A stretch of DNA of 64,000 nt from positions 13,010,027-13,074,026 of the forward strand of contig NC_049991.1 of NCBI RefSeq assembly GCF_000003815.2. Reading direction: 5' to 3'. Every line of letters begins with the position of its first letter. Positions within the stretch are counted from its first letter, which is position 1. Both the position numbers and the translations under genes were made by a program. This document shows positions 51,876 to 63,914 of the stretch, piece after piece. This stretch comes from Branchiostoma floridae (taxonomy: Eukaryota > Chordata > Leptocardii > Amphioxiformes > Branchiostomatidae). Under the pieces are notes generated by a model that worked only from the letters and a program-made list of their open reading frames with translations, did not search any database and had not been told where the DNA came from.

Positions 51876-53401
51876 GGTAACGAAGGTAACACACTAGTCA
51901 CATGTAGGTAACAACGACTTGAGCACTTAAGAAAAAAATGGAATTTGTCAATTCCTCTACGTCAAGAGCAGGCATACAATGTGATTATGATGCCAGGTAC
52001 GCTATATGTGCCCAAATGGATACCTCAGTTAACTCTCCTTTGATGCTTCGCTCTTCTTAAAATCCACCTTGATGGTTACTTTTGCTGCCTGTTTCCGGGC
52101 CCTGTACCTTCTAATCTTTTCTCTTGCTTGTGCATTACTTTTCTCGATGGCTTCATAACTAAAAGAAGCTGCCGGTTTGTAGTGTTTCATGACACATGAG
52201 GCCTTCTTTGCTTTGTACTGTTCTCCATCCTTTGCCTTCTTTCTTTTTCTGTATGTCCACTGAATCTCTGCTATAGTCATGTCCAATGAACAATATATTT
52301 ACTACACCAAGAAAGGTAACATTTGCTTACAACTACATAATGTTGTTGGCAACAAACTAGTGCTCTGTTTTTTACCTACTCTAATATGTTCATACATATG
52401 ATGAGACTATGTACGGTAGGCCAATGTACGTGAAGTGCGCGTTGGTATCACGGTGATCAACAGGCTCAGTTTTAGAGCATATTTCACTCTTTTGACTGAT
52501 TCAAAGCAGACTTAAACATAGTACACCTAATGATATTACATATGTTGATATGAAGTTATCAAAACGTCTGTGGGATCGTTAAATATTGCTTGCTAGAATT
52601 TCTTCCAATACAAAAACGCCCACTTAAACAGCATGGTTACCTCCGTTACTGGTGGTTACCTGCGTTACCAATGCTATCTGTTTCTAATTATCGTCCTTCC
52701 CAGGATGTTTACCCATCTATAAGCGTTCTAAAGTAAACTACGGGTTAAAAGACATCTCACAGGCTTCGTAATTGGTCCTTGATACATCAGTATTACCACC
52801 CTACCTTTGAAAATGTCTGACGATGCAAAATATTGAATTGTATATTTAATTAAATATTATCTCACCTTTCTCCCACTCACACTGCACAAAAGCAGCTCAC
52901 CACCGCGTTTTCAAGGACATTATCCAGAACGAGACTGACCTCCGAGTTGGTCCATGACCTTTAATCCTGATTACCTTGTACATATCGCCGTATGTCCGAT
53001 GACGTATATTGCAAGGTAAAACGGTAACGAAGGTAACATGGTAACGTAAGGTAACATTCTGCGATATAGTGATAAAAAATATATTATTAGTTCGCCTCTG
53101 GATTAAAAATGTAGCGGGTATGTAGCTATCTGGGGATGGTCTTTCCACATGAAAGGTAGGGTAAGGCTATATCATCTACAACTTGTACTGAGCATGGTAA
53201 CGTAAGGTAACCTTTAAAAGTGGCCACAGACAGTACTCTCACAAGATGTGGCAATTTTTCCATCATCAAGGGTTTGCTGCCTCACAAGTATCATTGATGA
53301 TATAAAATACATGCTAGTCGACCGAATAGCATAAAAAGGTTTCAGAATTTGTTTCTTTCTCTGTAATTTCTGCCCTTGTCTGTGTCGGTAACGGAGGTAA
53401 C
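51876..53401. repeat. Cluster of GGTAAC dimer motifs
   Basis: Seven paired GGTAAC words separated by three or four bases: GGTAACGAAGGTAAC at 51876-51890 and 53023-53037; the inverse orientation at 52636-52649 (GTAACGGAGGTAAC) and 52655-52669 (GGTAACGCAGGTAAC); GGTAACGTAAGGTAAC at 53040-53055 and 53196-53211; GGTAACGGAGGTAAC at 53387-53401. A single GGTAAC is at 51907. Sequence between the motifs is unrelated, so this is not a simple tandem array. I found no other such dimer in the window. Confidence 0.9.
52029..52280 (-). CDS. Small, highly basic protein or 3' exon, unknown
   Basis: From the ATG at 52280-52278, 83 codons run to a TAA at 52029-52031. Lys/Arg are concentrated in two similar segments, IQWTYRKRKKAKDGEQYKAK and REKIRRYRARKQAAK, separated by YKPAASFSYEAIEKSN. 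This resembles the basic heads of many uncharacterised metazoan proteins with repeated R-x-Y-R-x-R/K words, probably nucleic-acid binding. The frame could be a complete small protein or the coding remnant of a larger, possibly transposon-derived gene. No upstream exon was found. It lies inside the GGTAAC-dimer cluster. Function not known. Confidence 0.45.
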   Translation of the reverse strand: MTIAEIQWTYRKRKKAKDGEQYKAKKASCVMKHYKPAASFSYEAIEKSNAQAREKIRRYRARKQAAKVTIKVDFKKSEASKES

Positions 53402-54029
53402 CTCAAAAACTGGAGACAGTTTTAAAATGGGCCCAGAAGTTATATTAGTCCAAGACGGACAAACTCCTTCGCCTGTTTTTGTTGGTCTGATTACAGAGTA
53501 TAATTAATGACCGGAATTAAAGCCAGTGGACATATCTTTTAACAAAAACATGAGGTGGTTCGGTCGATTATATGATTTGCGACAGGCGTTTTTTGACTGT
53601 CTCCATGCAAAAAGCTGCCCTGAACGATCAAAACATGACCACATGTGACGGTAAAAGCATACCATACATTATTTCTGGGGTTCATACGTCAGTAAAAACT
53701 AGCAAAGACGTAGTCAATGTGTATTTTGATAATATGAAAGTCCAATATTTTCTTGAGACAGCATTTGCACACGTTAACTGAGAATGGGTGTGTATATGTA
53801 CAGGAACAGACATTCAATATTGACATGGATTTTATTAAGATATCATAGCAATCACAGTACATCATAGTAACAACCATTCCATGATATTAACCTTGGAGTA
53901 TGCACACGGTGTGGGTAAGAATACATGTTGAGGTTATTTTTTATCAATAAAGATACATTTCCTTGTACTTGCAAAATCAATCCTGGTCCTGGCTCATATT
54001 TATTTGTACAGTTGAGTTTGCTCTTCCNN
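53402..54029. other. Intergenic / HGS 3' flank
   Basis: AT-rich with no exon. TTTATT at 53999-54004 (AATAAA on the minus strand) could be an HGS poly(A) signal, about 1.3 kb past its stop. Confidence 0.35.
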
Positions 54030-54712
54030 NNNNNNNNNNNNNNNNNNNNNNNNNNNNNNNNNNNNNNNNNNNNNNNNNNNNNNNNNNNNNNNNNNNNNNN
54101 NNNNNNNNNNNNNNNNNNNNNNNNNNNNNNNNNNNNNNNNNNNNNNNNNNNNNNNNNNNNNNNNNNNNNNNNNNNNNNNNNNNNNNNNNNNNNNNNNNNN
54201 NNNNNNNNNNNNNNNNNNNNNNNNNNNNNNNNNNNNNNNNNNNNNNNNNNNNNNNNNNNNNNNNNNNNNNNNNNNNNNNNNNNNNNNNNNNNNNNNNNNN
54301 NNNNNNNNNNNNNNNNNNNNNNNNNNNNNNNNNNNNNNNNNNNNNNNNNNNNNNNNNNNNNNNNNNNNNNNNNNNNNNNNNNNNNNNNNNNNNNNNNNNN
54401 NNNNNNNNNNNNNNNNNNNNNNNNNNNNNNNNNNNNNNNNNNNNNNNNNNNNNNNNNNNNNNNNNNNNNNNNNNNNNNNNNNNNNNNNNNNNNNNNNNNN
54501 NNNNNNNNNNNNNNNNNNNNNNNNNNNNNNNNNNNNNNNNNNNNNNNNNNNNNNNNNNNNNNNNNNNNNNNNNNNNNNNNNNNNNNNNNNNNNNNNNNNN
54601 NNNNNNNNNNNNNNNNNNNNNNNNNNNNNNNNNNNNNNNNNNNNNNNNNNNNNNNNNNNNNNNNNNNNNNNNNNNNNNNNNNNNNNNNNNNNNNNNNNNN
54701 NNNNNNNNNNNN
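54030..54712. other. Assembly gap (683 N)
   Basis: A run of N within the presumed HGS 3' untranslated region. Large open frames reported across it are artefacts. Confidence 1.
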
Positions 54713-55270
54713 CAATGTAAACAGAATAACTGGCTTAATCCCTTTGCTTGGAGTCTGACCAACAGAAACTGACTTATGTAATATATCAAAAGTTCACAAA
54801 TCTTTTCTGTCTTCCACTCACAAAGTGACTGATGTAAGGACAATTCAATTCCATAAAAAAAATCCAGCAAAGTTCCCATAAAATGTATCCATACCACAGA
54901 TGAAATATTCCACTCAACTTGTCTTTTAGGACCATAGTATAGTTACATAGTATCATATTCTGCACATTGACTACATAGGCTGGTATCATTACTGGCTTTC
55001 AAGATGTTACTTTTTATGGGCAGTTTTTTTAATGCCCCTTGGCCTTATACACACTTGACTGAAATTAATGACTTAAACTCGTTGATCATATCAAATCTGC
55101 TTATACAATGTATACAGTTAAATACAATCTACATAATAAAACTAACTTTAAATCATAAAATTCCTCCTATAATAAGGGGCTAGTATTAAGAGCAAATACC
55201 TGTATAACATGTTTGTTTTCAATATTGTGTTTATGTTAATTTTTGAATTCTTAGACAAGGACAGTTTCCA

Positions 55271-58200
55271 TTAGTCAAAAGAGATGAGTTCTGCCACTGC
55301 ATCTGGGGTGGGTGGAGGGGCCTGTTGGGGGTACTGCATTTGCTGCTGAGGGGGGCCCTGCTGCTGCTGAGGGGGTACTTGTTGCTGCTGGGGGGGTACC
55401 TGTGCCATCTGTTGCATGGGGTAGCCAGCATTCATCTGATGCGGCATCCCCTGCTGTGGAATGGACTGTCCCTGCTGGTACATGGCATTCTGCTGGGGTT
55501 GGGGTGGGGCGTAACCACTTGGGGGACCTTGTGGGGGGAGGGCATTAGCCATGGCCTGCATGTTGAAGTTCTGAAAAGAAAGGGACAATGGTGTTATCCC
55601 AACCAAGTGACTGTATCTTCATTTCAACTACTTAAATGGGATGTTAATTGCAACAAATTCCCAAAATTACTTGTGTCTATGTTTGAGTAGAATTACATCT
55701 ACATATTAAAGAACCCACCACTCTCATCAAAAAGGGTACGAGTCCTTCACAGTGTGATTGGATCAAATCTTACAGTCTGGTCTCACACAGGTTGTACTTT
55801 CCGAACAATGCTGGTGTCATTTCTAAAGGTAGTTGGCCAATTATGTGCAACCAGAAAGCTTGAATGTACCTGTTGTTGTGGCTGTTGCTGCTGCTGTTGT
55901 TGCTGCTTCTGCTGCTGTGCATAGTCTATGGATGAAGGAGCAGACCCTGTGCTGAACTGGGGAAGGCTCGCAGGCTGCTGCATGGGCAGGCTGGAGGGCT
56001 GGCTGTTTGGAGCCTGAGGAGTCAACAATGTGTTAGATCTTGTAACCAATAGCCTATGGAAATCAACTTTTCAATTCTTTTTTAGAATTGTCAAAAAAAC
56101 ACTTGTTCCTGTCCACAAGTAGCACCAAGCTATTAGTTACTCTAGAATGGTATTAGCAATTAAGTAAATCTAATAAAGTCATTAAGTTTATATTTCAACT
56201 TGTAGTCATATAGTCTTGTAGACTGACTGACAGAAGAGGACAGATGAGTTAAGTGAAGTGTCAGATGTCAACTAAAAGACAATTTTTTTCTGTCATATCT
56301 ACATGCACAAATACATTTAATATATACATCATGTGTGCATTTATCTACTTACAAACCAAGATTTTGGTGAATTTATAATCTAACCAAATATAAAATGACT
56401 ACAGTAGTGTAAACTGTCCTTATCCAGCCTTATCTGACCTGGTACTGTGTCTGTGGAGGCAGGGACTGCGGTTGGTTGGTTTGCTGAAAGCCTGCCTGCT
56501 GCTGGAACATGGGCTGGCCCTGATTGGCCGAGGTGGGTACCGTGGTAACGGGGGCCTGCTGGGGGTAGCCCTGGACCCGCTGTTGGTTGTACATCTGCTG
56601 CTGGGTGGTGGGAGCAAACTGCTGCTGTTGTTGCTGTTTGGGTGATAGAAATCACTTTAGTATAAAGAGACCACACTTTACATATAGATATACTGAGTGT
56701 TTTTCTTATGTCCAGCTAATCATGATTTTTTTTGTCTTCAACTGGCATCTTGTGTTGCCTTTGAGGATTTCTCTACTTGAATGAAAGAATTTTGTTCTCA
56801 TAATGTGCAATAAAATAGTGATGGAAAAGACATGTACAGATCAAGACTTTGCAGACTGTATAAATTTTGATTACAAATAGAAGTGACACATTTATTACAA
56901 TGAGACACCATGGAAAAGTTTCAGAAAGTGATTTACAAACTGTGACTAGCTGAGCACCAGCAGAACTTATACGCACAGCTAAACCTATGACCATAGTCTT
57001 CTACCTGCTAGTCACCATTAACCATCCACCAGTAATGATTTAACAAACACTAAGCTTTCACCATTAAGGAAGACCCACAGAAGGAGGGTCTCACCTGTGA
57101 TAGGTTTAGCATGGCAACACGTGGATGGGGTGCAGGTTGCTGAAAACACAATTTTCTTAGTTTTATATTCACAATAAAAACCTTGCTCTCAGAAAATCTA
57201 AACCTTCACTGTGTTTTATGTGTACACTGTATCAAGCAGTTTTTCTGAGTTGTCAAGATAACAATGACTGCAGCATTGCACTACAACACATTTATGAATT
57301 TCTACTTAAGAACTTCAACTGTTACATCAACTTAACATTACGATAACATTTAAGGAAAGCATCTCTAGAGCCTTACTGGAGGAGGGTTTGCCACAGAGAC
57401 AGGCTGCTGGTACCCAGGCTGTTGTGGCTGCTGTCTGTAGGCAGTATGGAGGGGGGACCCTTCCACAGACTGAGGGGGGCTGAAGGACTGGGCCTGCTGA
57501 GGGGGGATGGCTCCAGGGGGGAGCTGACCTGGCATGCCTTGCTGGGGGTACTGGCCTGGCATGGGCTGCTGCATTGTTGGAGACAAAGATATAGGTTCTC
57601 CATTACAGTTGCTATAGCTTACGAGAAGTTTAAGACCATGCTATGCCATTGAAAAGGTGTATTCATATATCTGCATATGAGAGAATCAAGTATTTAGCAA
57701 AGTGCATGGCAGGCTCTGCACTGATCCCACAAATACAGCAATGTGAAAGAAATGGGAATTTGAAACATGCCAATGCTTGTAGATGTATTTCTCAGGTATT
57801 TTGTGGAATGGTTTCTCTGCACACAGAAGTCTACACAAGGTCTAATGCCATCCTCTGGAAAACATCTCAACAGCTGTATAAGCTTTTGTTGTACCTATTG
57901 TAGCGAGCTCAACAGAGTGAGTGTACCTGTTGTATAGAGCCCATAGGGAACTGCTGTTGGTACTGTATAAGCCTTTGCTGTACCTGTTGCAGTGAGCCTG
58001 ACAGAGTGAGTTAGTGAGTGAGTTTACCTGTTGTATGGAGCCCATAGGGAACTGCTGTTGGTACTGTCTCATCTGCTGCTCCTGTTTCTGCTGCTCCAGT
58101 CTCATCTGCATCTCCCTCTCCTGCTCCTGCATCCTCTGCAGGGCGATCTGACGCTGGTACTCAAGGTACTCCTGAGGACAACAATATTCATCTTTTAATG

Positions 58201-61200
58201 AGTTTGCCAAGTGCATAGCTAAGAGTAAGAGACTACCTAATAAAGTCCTAACTCCATGGTACCCCATGTAACAAGATCTTAAAGGCCGCTTCAAGGTTAC
58301 AGGTCACCCAAGTACGACTGGGACAGCATTTCTTCCCCATAAGTCATTGTCATACCATATCAACTCGTCATCAGTGATTCTAAGTAGTATAGAAACATCA
58401 TGTTTAATGCTTGTGAAAATTGTTACCGGACAACTTAATAATTTCTGGCAATAACAATCACATTTATATGATATTTTTAATTTGGAAAACCTAAAGCATT
58501 CAAAATTTCAATAGTATATGATTTTATATGATACAAATTACAGCAGAAGCAGGTAGCATATAGGGAGAAGCATGCTCTTTAAATTTCATTGACCACATTT
58601 CCACATCCACATTGTTTTATTATGTAGACTGTATATCCACCAGACCTGTTTTTTCTGCCTCATGAGTTCCAGTTTCTGTGCCATCTGGATCTGGCGCTGG
58701 CGCTCCCTCTCCTCGGCCTCCCTCCGCAGCCGCTCCTGGTAGTCCACCCGCAGAGCGTCCAGCGCCTGCCGCGCGTCCTGGATCTGGGTCAGCTTGTCCT
58801 GCAGGGACTCGTAATAGCCTAGCGGGAGTATAAAGGGATCATCAACTCACACGCAATACTGTTTAATTGCCAGTTTCCAAGTCTTTCTTCACAACTGTTA
58901 CAGTTTCTTTCCCCGGCTCCCTTGACGACAACTATTTCCCTCCTGTCTACAACTTATCAACCTTCAAAACAAATGTCCACGGCTATCTCCATGTACAATC
59001 ATTTCCAACTTCTTAGTTCATTGCCTTGAAAAGCTCTAATGACCTTGCTCTGAACAATCCCGTTACAAAAATTTAGTTCAAACTTTCATGAGTGATCAGG
59101 TAAGGTTGACGCTAAATTTAGCTATCTTGCGAGTCGTGACAGAAGTAAAATATCAAATCAGCATCAACATACTTCTCTTGTCCTCTAGTTCTTTGATCTG
59201 TTGCAGGAGATGGGGGTGCATGTTGTTGAGGGCCTGGAACAGGGACTGGACCGTGGTGTCGTTGGCGATGTGTCTCCCCCGCATCATGTCACTCTTCATG
59301 CGGTTGTTGAAGATCTCCAGGTTATTACTGAGGGTGGTGACCAGGTGCTGCTGATCCTCATCCTCAACATCACCATTCTGGTACTTCTGTGGAGCAAGGC
59401 ACATATGTGTGAGCGAGGAAGGGAGAAAGGGAGGGTGGTTGGTACATGTAGAGAGAAGGAGAGACTGAGGAAGGGTGCTCAGAAAGACAGGGGAAGTAAG
59501 AGAGAGTGAGAGGGGGAGTAAAGGAGAGGAAAGGAGTATACTCATCAATGAGCAAGCAAGACTGAGAACATTGCATGCACAATCAAACCTGTACAAGTGA
59601 ACACCTCTACATAAGAACCACCTGGCCAATGTGACCACTTTTTGGTGGTCCTGTAGATAATTTGATTTACACAAGCATCAAGAATCCTGTGTAAAGTGAC
59701 CATCTGTTAACATAGGCAAGATTGTATTGGTCCCCTGAGAAGTCTTTACAGGAAGTTTTGGCTGTCCAATAAGATGGACCTAGCATAAAACACAGATCAT
59801 ATCATACATCTACGAGAGAAAAACAGGTGCAAATGGAGGTACAACTGACCTCTGAAATCTTGGTGACAGCCACAGCCTGGGGTGCAACAGTCCCTACTGG
59901 GGCACTGCCTGCCGTGTTGTTGGACATGTTGTTGGACATATTGTTAGGCATGTTGTTGGGCATGTTGTTGGGAACCGCACCTTCACTGGCTACAGGTGCA
60001 GAGGGTGTGGTCGTGGACGTCTTCACTTCCTCCTGCTTCTTCTCCCAGTAAGAGCGGTTCAGGTACCTGGCAAGCTACGTACACACAGGAAACATCACTC
60101 ACTTGTACAGGTGAATGAAATCTGACCAATCATTATGGTTTTCAAAAGCTACCTGGTCAAAGTCTGTGGGTCACATAACTCATACCTTTTCGTAGCAAAG
60201 CCTGGGTGCCATTCTAGCTATGGGAGACACAGTAAACTAACAAGGATGGCACCTAGGCTACACAAAAAATGTGATATTATGCACATATTCACAGTCTGAA
60301 ATAACTTTGTGATCAATGGGTTATATTGAACATAACACTCATTCATGTGACATGTTCTGAGACACATGTAAAAAGTGGGTAGACTTACCTCAGGATCCAT
60401 CTCATAACTATCATCATTGGAAGCTGTTGAGGAGGTCTGCAAATCATAGAATGAATAAGACATATTTTGGCATTGTATTGCTTGAACAATGACCAGGTTC
60501 ATCTAGTACAAGATATAGAATATACTGTAATTCTTGATTTTATTGCGGTAACTTAATTTTAGCGTTTTTAGCGCCCACTAGTCGAGCGCTAAATTTTCAT
60601 TACGCGACTTTTTCATTACGTGAATTCACCACCGCCCCCCTCCCTCTAATGTCGCGGCACCGATTTCTGGTTTTGTTATATACGGTCACGATCTAACTCT
60701 TATCCTTTACAAAAACGTGCACACATTACACTAGTAATTCACACAGGAACAAGAAGTTCGTCGTTCTTCAAGAAATAAAACATATTTTTAAATGGAAAGT
60801 TTGTCGTCATTTCTTTTACAAAATGCAGTGAAAGCATGCTGACACAAACAACACAAATTCGTTACGAGCTGAGCTGCATATTTACACAATCGTATTTATC
60901 AATATTATTCTACGCTACGATTTAGAAGTTTGTCCATAAAATATACAAAACAGTTACGAAGTTCACGTTGTGCTACGATGTTACACAAGATTTAGAAAAT
61001 GTCCGCGTCATCTTAGCGTGCAGACAACAACAGCAAAAATGGCGTCGCAGAAAAAAATACAAGCCACTACGGAATATTTGGTGTAAATCTACGAATTTCT
61101 AGGCAGAAATACAGTCAAATTCATAGCGTCAAAGCGCAATATGTAAGGCGTGTTTTTTTGTGAGCTACGAACAATTCGGAATCAAACCCTCATTACAAGA

Positions 61201-63488
61201 ATCCGCCGTCACCCAAGCGTACAAACAACAACAATCAACTTTCAAAATGGCGCCGACCCTGCGCTGCATGCATGGTTCTCACAAAATTATTTCTGCGCCG
61301 CCGCATCGAGGTCGGCAACCTTCAAGTCTGGCGATGTTTTTTTGTGTGAAAAGTTTGCGATCTTGTTCGTTGCATGGCGGGCGACTTCTTCCAGAAACGT
61401 CTTTTTGATCGAATGCGTGGCCGATTCGAGATTCGCTGACGTCCCTCACAAGTTTTCGCTACCAAATTTCGCAATCTTGGTCCTGCTTCCGGAGTATGGT
61501 GGTGGTTGACCCGCTACGTTTTTTCTCGCTGTTCGCCGCCTGTATGGCTTTCTCGGCTTCCTTATTCACGACAGCAGTATCAAGTGGGCTGTTGTCATCG
61601 TTAGGTCGGCTATGTCCGTCAAAATTTAGCGGGCCGCCGGCCGGCCAGAGTCGGCGGCCGTCAAGCGCGTTTTGAAATCACCGCGTCGGTACGGAAGTTG
61701 TTTATTATTCAGAACCACACGCACCGCCGGCGTGTATGTTATTTCTAGTCATGTATTTTTCGGACTTTAGGCATGTAAACTATCGAGGGTTTTGGTAATA
61801 TTCATGCCATTTTTTCACACATCCGACTGAAAATTTAGCGGCTCCTTCACAACGCTAAAATTAAGTGACGCGAGTTACTCCATTTTCCCCAAAACGCTAT
61901 AATTTCCAGACGCGAGAATTTCAAGAATTACAGTAGACATAGAAAACTAAAAATAGTAATACAAGTACTTACAAAAACAATCATCAAAAAAGTAAGCTAA
62001 GCTTCAACTGCCTTTTGTATAGTTTGAACTGAACTTGACCAAGATATCTTTAGCCCTTTGAAAACAATAATACATTTTCACTTTCCTTGGAAACTAAAGG
62101 AAAAATAATATACAAAACAACTAATACCTGTAGCTTTATTTATTTCCAATCAAATTGTTTTCGGAGAAAAAAAAGAAGGAAAAAAACACATGCACTTACG
62201 TTGTACAAAGAACTAGACACAGGAGGTGTGGAGTTATGTGTTGTAACAGACGAATAATTGTTGTAATTTGTGTATGGTCCTTTCTGAAAATAAGGATTAA
62301 TGAAACAAAATGATTAAAAAACATAAGAAACTAATCAAAATTAAAACATGGGCATACTCTTCACACTGAAAATCAGACAACCTACTGTAGTAAATTTTAC
62401 AGACTTTTCATTTCAATTCAATTTTGAAATTCTTATGTTTAATTTGTCTACCGTGTTACACTTGCTGTGACCTTAAACAAATGAATTTCAAATTTTTCAG
62501 GAAATATTCATATTGTATCTAGAATACAGGATGGGTTCATTCTAAGGCTGTCAGAGTAAGAAACAACCCACTTCTTTACTCTCGGCTTCAGACTGAGAAA
62601 GTGCTATTGCCAGCTCAAGCTCCTCCCTTTCCTGCAGTTCTAGGTCCTTCTGGCTAGGGGGCATCTGCAGATAAAAAAAGGAACATATTTGTTAGTGGAC
62701 AAAAAATCAAAAAAGTATCAGCAAATTGATTAAAGAGATCACAGTTCACACAAAAAAGTAATTTCCACTTCAAACAGAATTTGGAAAAAATTGATTGAAG
62801 AAAGTGATTGAAATATATCCATTTGGATTGACAAGCACCACAGCAGATCACATCACATCCTACAAAGTCCTACCATATCTCTTCTTTCAAGACTTCCATG
62901 TCTTTTTCTTGGAAACAACTATACTTGTTTGTTACTCAGGGCTGCTTCCAACTTAAAACTTTTCACCTCCTACACATAGTTTGGCAGCCCATGTTGCTAA
63001 TTTTCTTTGCAAAACCTGTCATGTTATGCTTACAAAAATAGACGTAATGGGGTAAAATTTTTATCCATTCCAAAAAGCGATTTTCCATCCCAGGATGAAG
63101 GGATGGGTCCTGAGATAGCCCTGATCTTTCATGAATTACAACAAATTTTTTGGAACCTATTTGCTAATTACTGTCTACATGTATACTGACAATTTTACCA
63201 ACATACATTGTACATTTGTCTTATTTGATTGTTGATTCTTTGGTATCCTTCATTAATTTGTGGGTCTACCTCTACGTTTACCTGAAACGGAAACCTCAAC
63301 TTACCTATCACATAAGTAGCAACACCACAAGTTGTTAACACACGGCAAATGGAAGGTACATAATACAAAATGTTCTTACATGTCCTGACTCTCCTTTTAC
63401 CTGTGATTGTTGTGACAAGGGGCTGTTCAGGTATTCTTGGGGGAGATCGTTTTCTCCCGGCTTTCCCGCTGCTTTACCGGCGGTGGGT
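55271..63488 (-). CDS. HGS: HGS/HRS, ESCRT-0 subunit, 3' part (N-terminal exons off the window)
   Basis: HRS sits on early endosomes, binds ubiquitinated cargo and recruits ESCRT-I and clathrin. Thirteen exons, read downwards: 63488-63401, 62664-62572, 62283-62200, 60436-60389, 60074-59850, 59386-59173, 58818-58646, 58171-58028, 57568-57377, 57139-57095, 56633-56439, 56013-55870, 55570-55271. They encode the last 647 aa. In order: QEYLNSPLSQQSQ; ubiquitin-interacting motif ELELAIALSQSEAESKE; LARYLNRSYWEKKQEE; PSAP (60005-59994), the TSG101-binding motif; coiled-coil core (NRMKSDMMRGRHIANDT, then SYYESLQDKLTQIQDARQAL and an R/Q/E-rich helix); Q/P-rich tail with SVEGSPLHTAY; final clathrin box LISFD before TAA. 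The VHS and FYVE domains should lie beyond 64 kb. All junction phases agree. Confidence 0.95.
57870..58072 (-). repeat. Tandem duplication (~100-bp unit) over an HGS exon/intron border
   Basis: Plus-strand words GAGCCCATAGGGAACTGCTG and TTGGTACTGT occur in both copies, and CTGTATAAGC, TTGTACCT and CAGAGTGAGT mark the intronic part. A third, partial copy lies near 57870-57915. Copies differ at a handful of positions. Confidence 0.85.
57927..57962 (-). CDS. HGS: Possible HGS mini-exon created by tandem duplication
   Basis: On the minus strand, TTATACAG precedes 36 bases coding YQQQFPMGSIQQ, followed by the donor GTACAC. This is a copy of the last 12 codons of the exon at 58171-58028, in phase 0 at both ends, so inclusion would repeat those 12 residues without a frameshift. 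Use in mRNA is unknown. Confidence 0.4.
59411..59540 (+). repeat. Polypurine (GA-rich) tract in an HGS intron
   Basis: About 130 bases almost entirely of A and G on the plus strand, e.g. GAGGAAGGGAGAAAGGGAGG and GAGAAGGAGAGACTGAGGAA. It reads as a polypyrimidine tract on the coding strand, but it lies downstream in the plus sense from the exon at 59386-59173, that is upstream of its 3' splice site. Confidence 0.8.
59935..59989 (-). repeat. HGS: In-frame Asn-Asn-Met minisatellite in HGS
   Basis: A 12-base unit repeated about four times in the exon 60074-59850 gives (P/S)NNM repeats, PNNMPNNMPNNMSNNMSNN, directly after the PSAP region. Confidence 0.9.
60523..61935. mobile_element. 1.4-kb non-autonomous DNA transposon in an HGS intron
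   Basis: Terminal inverted repeats TACTGTAATTCTTGA (60523-60537) and TCAAGAATTACAGTA (61921-61935) bound the element. Subterminal TTAATTTTAGCG / CGCTAAAATTAAG continues the symmetry. TA at the ends suggests a TA target duplication, as for Tc1/mariner-like elements. The interior is CpG-rich, with two AAAATGGCGTCG/AAAATGGCGCCG words and no transposase frame. It lies in the intron between HGS exons 62200-62283 and 60389-60436. Confidence 0.8.
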
Positions 63489-63900
63489 CTGGAATGAAGA
63501 CCAGGGAGGCTGTTTGTACGACAGCACGATGGTAAACATGGGTGTGGGATGACATCACGTAAACAAAATCAGGATGCACAACATAACACATCACGTCATT
63601 AACTACTACATGTAGTACATACGTATGCCACACAGTAGAAACAAAAAGACACTGGAACTCTGACAAAAGAAATCAACACCAATTACATTTGTAGTTTCAA
63701 ATTATCATATGAGCACCTTTTATCTACCATTTCTAATTCATTGTAAATTCTAGCAAACATGCAATCAAACAACAACAACAAAAATACAAGAAAGGTAAGA
63801 AGCTACAACAAGGGGATCTATCCAAGACAAATGATACATTGTAGTATCCGTGAATAACTTCATCAGGTTGGCAATTATTCATATAGTAAGGTTCTTTTAG
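63489..63900 (-). other. HGS intron (5' side)
   Basis: No further HGS exon is seen between 63489 and the right edge. The preceding exon is expected beyond position 64000. Confidence 0.6.
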
Positions 63901-63914
63901 CACAACCAGAAAAT

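Noticed and set aside
53852..54897. Frames of up to 306 codons on both strands
   Set aside because: Artefacts of the 683-N gap.
55312..55690. Plus-strand frames with Leu- and Gly-rich repeats
   Set aside because: Shadows of the Q/P-rich HGS tail.
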